A DNA stretch of 64,000 nucleotides from Pseudarthrobacter polychromogenes (GTDB taxonomy: Bacteria > Actinomycetota > Actinomycetes > Actinomycetales > Micrococcaceae), in the NCBI RefSeq assembly GCF_014644495.1, contig NZ_BMKU01000013.1, positions 39,260 to 103,259 on the forward strand. Direction: 5' to 3'. The first letter of the stretch is position 1. The number at the start of each line of letters is the position of its first letter. The translations under genes were made by a program, and so were the position numbers. Positions 58,692 to 64,000 of this stretch are shown here, piece after piece. Below the pieces are notes generated by a model. It was not told where the DNA came from and did not search any database. It saw only the letters and a list, made by a program, of their open reading frames with translations.

Positions 58692-60260
58692 ATGCAGACC
58701 CCTCCACCGGTCGGCGTCGAAAAGGCTCCTGACCTGACAGCGCCGTCAGACTCTTCAGCCCACTCCGCCACAGGCGTCGAAGCTCTTTGTGAATCAGCCA
58801 GCGCAGCTTCAGGCCAGGCCATCAGCCCCACCCTTTATAACGTCGATCTTGCCCCCACCAAACGCGCCGGCCGGAGCTGGTCCGGCTACAGCATCTTCAC
58901 CCTCTGGGCCAACGATGTCCACAGCCTCGGCAACTACGCCTTCGCCATCGGACTGTTCGCCCTGGGACTGGGCGGCTGGCAGATCCTGCTGGCACTCGGC
59001 ATCGGAGCTGCCCTGCTCTTCGGCCTCCTGAATCTCTCCGGATTCATGGGTGTTAAGACCGGCGTCCCCTTCCCGGTGATGAGCAGGATCAGCTTCGGCA
59101 TCCGCGGCGCCCAGATCGCCAGCCTCCTCCGCGGCGCCGTTGCTGTCGCGTGGTTCGGCATCCAGACCTACCTCGCATCCGTCGTCTTCCGCGTGATGCT
59201 CGTGGCCATGTTCCCGGGCCTTGGAGCACTGGACAAGGACTCCATCCTGGGTCTGTCCACCCTGGGGTGGATCGCCTTCGTCATCCTCTGGATTGTCCAG
59301 CTGGTCATCGTGAGCTTCGGTATGGAAATGATCCGCAAGTACGAGGCCTTTGCCGGCCCCATCATCCTGGTCACCATGGCCGCCATCGCCGTCTGGATCT
59401 TCATGGAAGCGGGCGGCGCAATCGCCTGGTCCTCGGACAACGCCCTCGAAGGGCCGGAAATGTGGCTAACCATCTTCGCCGGCGGCGCCCTCTGGGTCTC
59501 CATCTACGGCACGTTCGTCCTGAATTTCTGCGACTTCACCCGCTCCGCCGTCTCCAAGAAGGCCGTGGTCCGCGGAAACTTCTGGGGCATTCCCATCAAC
59601 ATGCTCGTGTTCGGCGCCATCGTCGTCGTGATGGCGGGAGGGCAGTTCAAGATCAACGGCACCATCATCGAGAGCCCCTCGGACATCGTCCAGACCATCC
59701 CCAACACCCTCTTTCTGGTCCTTGCCTGCCTGGCCTTGCTGATCCTGACCATCGCGGTCAACCTCATGGCCAACTTCGTGGCTCCGGTCTATGCCCTCAC
59801 CAACCTGTTCCCCAAACACCTGGACTTCCGCAAGGCTGCCTTCGTCAGCGCCGTCATCGGCCTGGTGATCCTGCCGTGGAACCTGTACAACAACCCGCTG
59901 GTGATCGTGTACTTCCTGGGCGGCCTCGGCGCCCTGCTCGGCCCCCTGTTCGGCGTCGTCATGGCTGATTACTGGCTGATCCGCCGTGGCAAGGTCAATG
60001 TCCCCGAGCTGTACACCGCATCGCCGGAAGGTGCCTACTACTACAAGAACGGCGTCAACCCCAGGGCCATCATCGCCATGGTGCCGGCGGCCGTCCTGGC
60101 GCTCCTCATCGCCTTCGTCCCGGCGCTGGCGGCGGCAGCACCGTTCGCCTGGTTCTTCGCCGCCGGCATCGCAGCCGTTGTGTACTTCTTCATCGCGGAC
60201 CGCTCGCAGCGGCTCGAAGACCGCGACGGCGAGGCCATCGCCGTCGCCAGCAAACACTAA
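58692..60260 (+). CDS. NCS1 family purine/cytosine/allantoin permease
   Basis: A 522-residue transporter with about twelve membrane segments. After a polar N-terminus (about 65 residues) come RSWSGYSIFTLWANDVHSLGNYAF, GVKTGVPFPVMSRISFGIRGAQIASLLRG and FVLNFCDFTRSA, all NCS1 signatures that line the substrate site. The ATG at 58692 (MQTPPP) is preferred; an in-frame ATG at 58620 falls inside the operator-like element. Neighbouring racemase suggests allantoin or a hydantoin as substrate. Confidence 0.9.
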   Translation: MQTPPPVGVEKAPDLTAPSDSSAHSATGVEALCESASAASGQAISPTLYNVDLAPTKRAGRSWSGYSIFTLWANDVHSLGNYAFAIGLFALGLGGWQILLALGIGAALLFGLLNLSGFMGVKTGVPFPVMSRISFGIRGAQIASLLRGAVAVAWFGIQTYLASVVFRVMLVAMFPGLGALDKDSILGLSTLGWIAFVILWIVQLVIVSFGMEMIRKYEAFAGPIILVTMAAIAVWIFMEAGGAIAWSSDNALEGPEMWLTIFAGGALWVSIYGTFVLNFCDFTRSAVSKKAVVRGNFWGIPINMLVFGAIVVVMAGGQFKINGTIIESPSDIVQTIPNTLFLVLACLALLILTIAVNLMANFVAPVYALTNLFPKHLDFRKAAFVSAVIGLVILPWNLYNNPLVIVYFLGGLGALLGPLFGVVMADYWLIRRGKVNVPELYTASPEGAYYYKNGVNPRAIIAMVPAAVLALLIAFVPALAAAAPFAWFFAAGIAAVVYFFIADRSQRLEDRDGEAIAVASKH

Positions 60261-60270
60261 GGATCCCCTG

Positions 60271-61014
60271 ATGCGCATACTCGTTGCGAACGTCAACACC
60301 ACCCAGTCCATGACGGATTCCATCGCCGCTTCGGCACGCAGCATCGCGGCACCCGGCACGGAGATCGTGGGAATCACACCCCGGTTCGGGGCCGACTCCT
60401 GCGAAGGGAACTTCGAAAGCTACCTGGCCGCCATCGCCGTGATGGACGCCGTCACTTCCTACCAGGAGCCGTTCGACGCCGTGGTGCAGGCCGGCTATGG
60501 CGAACACGGGCGGGAAGGGCTGCAGGAGCTCCTGGACGTCCCGGTGGTGGACATCACCGAGGCCGCCGCCAGCACCGCCATGTTCCTGGGCCACAAGTAC
60601 TCGGTAGTCACCACCCTGGACCGGACCGTTCCGCTCATCGAGGACCGGCTCAAGCTCGCAGGGCTCGATGCGCGCTGCGCCTCCGTCCGTGCCAGCGGCA
60701 TGGCCGTCCTTGAACTTGAGGAGGAGCCCGAACGCGCCGTGGAAGCCATTATCAACCAGGCAATCTTGGCCGTCAGCCAGGACAAGGCCGAGGTGATTGT
60801 GCTCGGTTGCGGGGGCATGGCGGGGCTGGACGAGCAGATCAGGCAGCGTGCCGGAGTGCCCGTGGTGGACGGCGTGGCCTCCGCCGTGGCCATCGCCGAG
60901 TCCCTCGTCCGCATGCGCCTGTCCACCTCCAAGGTGCGGACCTACGCTGCGCCGCGGCCCAAGACCGTCATAGGCTGGCCATTGAACAGCACAGGCGTGC
61001 CGGCCGCCCTCTAG
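60271..61014 (+). CDS. Asp/Glu/hydantoin racemase family protein (allantoin racemase-like)
   Basis: A 247-residue racemase. Two catalytic cysteines are expected in GADSCEGNF and VIVLGCGGMAGL, as in hydantoin and allantoin racemases (HyuE/HpxA type). N-terminus RILVANVNTTQSMTDSI is typical. It starts 10 bp after the NCS1 permease gene, so the two form a uptake and racemisation unit for a ureide. Uricase-derived allantoin needs racemisation when OHCU decarboxylase is missing, which fits this locus. Confidence 0.9.
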   Translation: MRILVANVNTTQSMTDSIAASARSIAAPGTEIVGITPRFGADSCEGNFESYLAAIAVMDAVTSYQEPFDAVVQAGYGEHGREGLQELLDVPVVDITEAAASTAMFLGHKYSVVTTLDRTVPLIEDRLKLAGLDARCASVRASGMAVLELEEEPERAVEAIINQAILAVSQDKAEVIVLGCGGMAGLDEQIRQRAGVPVVDGVASAVAIAESLVRMRLSTSKVRTYAAPRPKTVIGWPLNSTGVPAAL

Positions 61015-61037
61015 CACCACATCCCAAGGAGAACAGC

Positions 61038-61799
61038 GTGAACAGTACCCCTCCCGCCGCGCGGGTTGCCGTCGTTACCGGAGCAGGTTCCGGCATCGGG
61101 CGGGAGGTGGCCCGGCAGATGCTGGCCGCCGGATACCGGGTAGCGCTGGCGGGCCGCCGGGAATCGCAGCTAAAGGAGACTGCGGACGACCACCCCGAAG
61201 CGCTGGTGGCGCCTTGCGACGTCACCCGGCAGGACGACGTCGAGCATCTTTTCGACGCCGTCCGCCGGCGGTGGGGCCGGGTGGACCTGCTGTTCAATAA
61301 CGCCGGAGTGTTCGGTCCGGCGGCCAGCGTGGATGAGATTTCGCTGGAGGACTGGAACGCCACCCTCGCGGTCAACCTGACGGGTTCCATGCTGTGCGCC
61401 GCCGCCGCGGTCCGGGCCATGAAGGCGCAGGACCCGCAGGGCGGGCGGATCATCAACAACGGCTCCATCTCCGCGCACTCGCCCCGGCCCCGGACGGTGG
61501 CCTATGCCGTTACCAAGCACGCCATGACCGGCCTGACCAAAAGCATTGAGCTGGACGGGCGGGGCTTTGGGATTACGTGCGGCCAGATCGACATCGGCAA
61601 CACGGCGACGGACATCATGGACACCATCGGCGTGGGCGCTGGGGCACTCCAGGCAGACGGCAGCCGCCGGGTGGAGCCGACCTTCCTCGTGGAGGACGCC
61701 GCGCGGGCGGTCCTGATGATGGCCAACATGCCGCCGTCAGCCAGCATCGGGTCTGTGGTGATCACCGCCGCAGGGATGCCCTTCATCGGCCGCGGCTGA
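61038..61799 (+). CDS. SDR family oxidoreductase
   Basis: A 253-residue classical short-chain dehydrogenase: cofactor motif VVTGAGSGIGREVA, LLFNNAGVFGP, and the active site Ser and Tyr-x-x-x-Lys in NGSISAHS and VAYAVTKHAMTG. GTG start preceded by AAGGAGAAC. Third gene after the permease and racemase. It may reduce glyoxylate or a tartronate semialdehyde-like product of ureide breakdown, but that is only context. Confidence 0.92.
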   Translation: MNSTPPAARVAVVTGAGSGIGREVARQMLAAGYRVALAGRRESQLKETADDHPEALVAPCDVTRQDDVEHLFDAVRRRWGRVDLLFNNAGVFGPAASVDEISLEDWNATLAVNLTGSMLCAAAAVRAMKAQDPQGGRIINNGSISAHSPRPRTVAYAVTKHAMTGLTKSIELDGRGFGITCGQIDIGNTATDIMDTIGVGAGALQADGSRRVEPTFLVEDAARAVLMMANMPPSASIGSVVITAAGMPFIGRG

Positions 61800-61812
61800 C
61801 CCCCGAACCCCC

Positions 61813-61875
61813 GAGTTTTTGTCCACATATGCAGGGTTCCAGGCATCGGAAGTCTGCATATCTGGACAAAAACTC
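61813..61875. repeat. palindromic repeat copy D
   Basis: GAGTTTTTGTCCACATATGC at left and GCATATCTGGACAAAAACTC at right, 13 bp after the SDR stop. Confidence 0.92.
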
Positions 61876-61939
61876 CGTAGGAGCGGGTGCGGGCTGTGGA
61901 TAACTGTCTGAAGCCCGGATTCGCGTGACTCAATGAAGC

Positions 61940-62953
61940 ATGAGCAGATTGTTGCCCCTCCCGGAACACTTTGGAGACCGGCCGTTCGGCAAAGGTGAGG
62001 CTGGATACTCCGGCCTGAGCCGGAGCAGGCTTGCTGCCGGGGACCTGCACCGGCCGAGCAGGGGGATCCGGGTGCCGAAATCGAGCCCTCCGGATCTGGC
62101 CGCCCTTGTCCGCTCCCATACCAGGCTGGATCCCGAGACCTTCGGGAGCCTTACTACCGCTGCCGAGATCCTCGGGCTTCCGCTTCCGCCGTGGGCTGAG
62201 TTCCGGCCAGACGACGGCGGCCCGGTGACTGCCGCCGTCGAACCTCCTCCCTGGGGGAAGAAATCAGGTGCACATTTCCGCGAGCCCGGCCGTTTCCTGC
62301 ATCTTGCCAGGCGCGGGGGTGGGACGCTTCCGCGGCGGACGGGAATCGCCGGGCACCGGCTGAAAGTCCGGGACGGCGACCTCATCGATATTGACGGGTT
62401 GAGGCTGACCTCGGTGGCCCGGACCTGGGTGGATCTCGGCTCGGTCCTGCCGTTGGAGGACCTTATCGTTGCGGGCGACGCCATTGTCAGCGAACACTCC
62501 AGGACTTTCGGAGAGCCGAAGCGCCCGATGCTTCCGCTGCCCGAACTGCGCACCTTCGTGGCGGGCGCCAACGGGATCCATGGCATCCGCAAGGCCAGGG
62601 AAGCACTTGAACAGCTGCGCGTCGGCGTCGACTCGCCGCCGGAAACGAAACTGCGCCTGATGCTGGACGATGCCGGCCTTCCCGAGTTTTCCCCAAACTG
62701 CCGGGTGGATGATGCCCTGGGAAGGCCCGTCTGGACGGATCTTGGCTGCGCCCGGTTCCGGACCTGCCTGGAGTATGAGGGCCTGCACCATCTCTTGCCG
62801 GAACAGCAGGCCCTGGACTCCTACCGGGATCAGCGGGTCTTCGAAGCAGGCTGGCGGCAGGTGAAGATCAACCGGATCGATATGCAACGCGGCCCGGAGT
62901 GGGTGGTGTCGCGCGTCCGGCAGGCATTGCGGAAGCAGGGATGGCAGCGGTGA
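61940..62953 (+). CDS. hypothetical protein, DUF559/Vsr-like PD-(D/E)XK endonuclease fold
   Basis: A 337-residue protein. The N-terminal half is basic with an insert, the middle has RLTSVARTWVDLGSVLPLEDLIVAGD, and the C-terminal third holds the nuclease-like elements SPPETKLRLMLDDAG, RPVWTDLGCARFRTCLEYEG and RQVKINRIDM. This E...D...ExE pattern is that of the Vsr/DUF559 endonucleases common as scattered genes in Arthrobacter. No partner gene is next to it. Its TGA is inside repeat copy E. Confidence 0.7.
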   Translation: MSRLLPLPEHFGDRPFGKGEAGYSGLSRSRLAAGDLHRPSRGIRVPKSSPPDLAALVRSHTRLDPETFGSLTTAAEILGLPLPPWAEFRPDDGGPVTAAVEPPPWGKKSGAHFREPGRFLHLARRGGGTLPRRTGIAGHRLKVRDGDLIDIDGLRLTSVARTWVDLGSVLPLEDLIVAGDAIVSEHSRTFGEPKRPMLPLPELRTFVAGANGIHGIRKAREALEQLRVGVDSPPETKLRLMLDDAGLPEFSPNCRVDDALGRPVWTDLGCARFRTCLEYEGLHHLLPEQQALDSYRDQRVFEAGWRQVKINRIDMQRGPEWVVSRVRQALRKQGWQR

Positions 62954-63014
62954 GTTTTTGTCCAGATATGCAGGGTTGCGCGGTCCGGAAGCCTGCATAT
63001 CTGGACAAAAACTC
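62952..63014. repeat. palindromic repeat copy E
   Basis: GAGTTTTTGTCCAGATATGC at left and GCATATCTGGACAAAAACTC at right are exact complements. The repeat includes the stop codon of the upstream gene and ends six bases before the convergent SCP2-like gene. Confidence 0.93.
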
Positions 63015-63019
63015 GGGGG

Positions 63020-63397
63020 TCAGAGCGGGAGCAGCGCGGAGAGGTCCGCGCGGAGGCCGGAGGCGGCAACCTTGTGCGCGGCCACCGCGTCCGCCCATCC
63101 CAACTGGCCGGTCACCATCGCGAGCCAGGTGGCGGCGTCGCACTCAATGACATTGGGCGGCGTGCCGCGCGTGTGCCGCGGGCCTTCCACACACTGGGTG
63201 ACGCCGAACGGCGGCACCCGCACCTCCACCGAATTGCCCGGCGCCCGCGCTGTGACCTCCTCAAGCGTGTAGCGCACCGCCGTTGCCAGCATGGTTCGCG
63301 GGACGGGAACGTCCGACGACGGTCCGGCAGCTTTACGCCACGCCTCCACCGCTGCGGCGCCTTCCTTCGGGTCGATCCGGCGACGGGCTACAGCCAT
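63020..63397 (-). CDS. sterol carrier (SCP2-like) family protein
   Basis: A 125-residue protein beginning MAVARRRIDPKEGAAAVEAWRKAAG. The core, TMLATAVRYTLEEVTARAPGNSVEVRVPPFGVTQCVEG, then NVIECDAATWLAMVTGQLGWADAVAAHKVAASGLRADLSALLP, matches the actinobacterial bacterial-SCP orthologue group. The start with AAGGGGACCCGAAGA ahead is preferred to the longer frame. It may bind a hydrophobic ligand; function unproven. Confidence 0.82.
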   Translation of the reverse strand: MAVARRRIDPKEGAAAVEAWRKAAGPSSDVPVPRTMLATAVRYTLEEVTARAPGNSVEVRVPPFGVTQCVEGPRHTRGTPPNVIECDAATWLAMVTGQLGWADAVAAHKVAASGLRADLSALLPL

Positions 63398-63523
63398 TCT
63401 TCGGGTCCCCTTTCGTGGTGATGCAGCGACAAAGGCAACCAGAGTACCGCGGATGCTTAGCAGTAAGGAATTGGGTGGGGGAGTACGATCGGTAGCACTC
63501 GTCACAAGGGAAGGGAACGGCCC

Positions 63524-63895
63524 GTGCAGCTCGGCGCTTTCTCAGTAAGCCTCAACGTCAAGGACATCGCCGCTTCTACGGCTTTCTACGAAAAACTTGG
63601 GTTCACGCGTTTTGCCGGTGACATCGCGCAGAACTGGCTGATCCTGAAAAACGGCCAGGCGGTGGTGGGCCTCTTCCAAGGGATGCTGGAGAGGAACGCC
63701 CTGACCTTCAACCCCGGCTGGGACCAGGACGCCCGGCCGCTGGAGTCCTTCACGGATGTCCGTGACCTCCAGCGGGAACTGCAGGGCCAAGGTGTCAGTT
63801 TCGCCAGCGAAGCGGAGGAAGGAACAACCGGACCGGCGAGCTTCATTGTTATTGATCCGGACGGCAACCCGGTCATCGTGGACCAGCACGTGTGA
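63524..63895 (+). CDS. VOC family (glyoxalase/bleomycin resistance-like) protein
   Basis: A 123-residue single-module protein from a GTG start after AAGGGAACGG. It has FSVSLNVKDIAASTAFYEKLGF at the N-terminus and ASFIVIDPDGNPVIVDQHV at the C-terminus, the paired beta-alpha-beta-beta-beta units of the vicinal oxygen chelate superfamily. Reaction cannot be assigned. Confidence 0.9.
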   Translation: MQLGAFSVSLNVKDIAASTAFYEKLGFTRFAGDIAQNWLILKNGQAVVGLFQGMLERNALTFNPGWDQDARPLESFTDVRDLQRELQGQGVSFASEAEEGTTGPASFIVIDPDGNPVIVDQHV

Positions 63896-63929
63896 CACGT
63901 TTAGTCCAGGAGTCCCAGCCCGGAAGCAC

Positions 63930-64000
63930 CTAGGGTGTGTCTCCTTATTGGCGTAGCCAGATGACGACGGCGTACAGGACGACGCCGGCTCGATAGGTCA
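63930..64000 (-). mobile_element. right end of an IS element (IS5-type transposase C-terminus)
   Basis: On the minus strand, the frame from the edge reads TYRAGVVLYAVVIWLRQ and stops with TAA at 63945-63947, typical of the last residues of IS5-family DDE transposases. Just outside is GGAGACACACC, a plausible terminal inverted repeat end. The rest lies beyond the window. Confidence 0.75.

Overview
The window is a GC-rich chromosomal segment of a Micrococcaceae actinobacterium, most likely Arthrobacter or Pseudarthrobacter. The evidence is a 302-residue uricase of the Arthrobacter type, a DesA3/Rv3230c-like desaturase pair, DUF222-HNH and DUF2630 genes, a homodimeric AceE and frequent GTG starts. 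Genus is inferred from recognised families, not from a search. No rRNA, tRNA, CRISPR array or prophage was found. The only mobile-element trace is an IS5-type transposase C-terminus running off the right edge.

Layout. 1-12.6 kb: mixed housekeeping and accessory genes (AHSA1-like, PaaI thioesterase, DUF1992, GNAT, DUF222-HNH, class A PBP divergent from a PadR regulator across a perfect dyad, Amt with two GlnR-like boxes, nitrilase-family amidase, DUF202 pair, YnfA, LLM oxidoreductase). 12.7-15.1 kb: ferredoxin reductase and fatty acid desaturase operon preceded by a possible leader peptide. 15.2-16.7 kb: two inverted clusters of 32-bp-period repeats flanking a small membrane protein and an alpha/beta hydrolase. 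16.7-22.0 kb: a five-gene minus-strand operon (phosphodiester glycosidase, GT2-GtrA fusion, DUF4956, VTC polyphosphate polymerase domain, beta-helix carbohydrate-binding lipoprotein), the best candidate here for an undescribed surface-polymer system. 22.1-39.3 kb: ANTAR regulator, an adenylate kinase, AlkC-type repair protein with Ig-like tail, MerR/Hsp20/J-domain genes, AAA ATPase, GH1 and GH15 enzymes, App1 phosphatase, HAD hydrolase, zinc alcohol dehydrogenase and a class C beta-lactamase-like lipoprotein that has lost its catalytic Ser and Lys.

39.4-61.8 kb is a large purine and ureide catabolic island: ureidoglycine aminohydrolase, DUF6986 aldolase, malate synthase and malic enzyme (one operon), a divergent IclR regulator, NCS2 permease, uricase, a 59-residue ORF, xanthine dehydrogenase XdhABC, AceE, NCS1 permease, an allantoin/hydantoin-type racemase and an SDR. 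Together they could take hypoxanthine or xanthine through urate to glyoxylate, then glyoxylate plus acetyl-CoA to malate, pyruvate and back to acetyl-CoA. A 36-bp operator-like element recurs upstream of several of these units, and a second motif is shared by the malic enzyme and aceE promoters. HIU hydrolase, OHCU decarboxylase and allantoinase are not in the window.

61.9-64 kb: a PD-(D/E)XK-like hypothetical protein, an SCP2-type protein, a VOC protein and the IS fragment. Five copies of a 63-65-bp palindromic repeat are scattered between genes from 45.6 to 63.0 kb.
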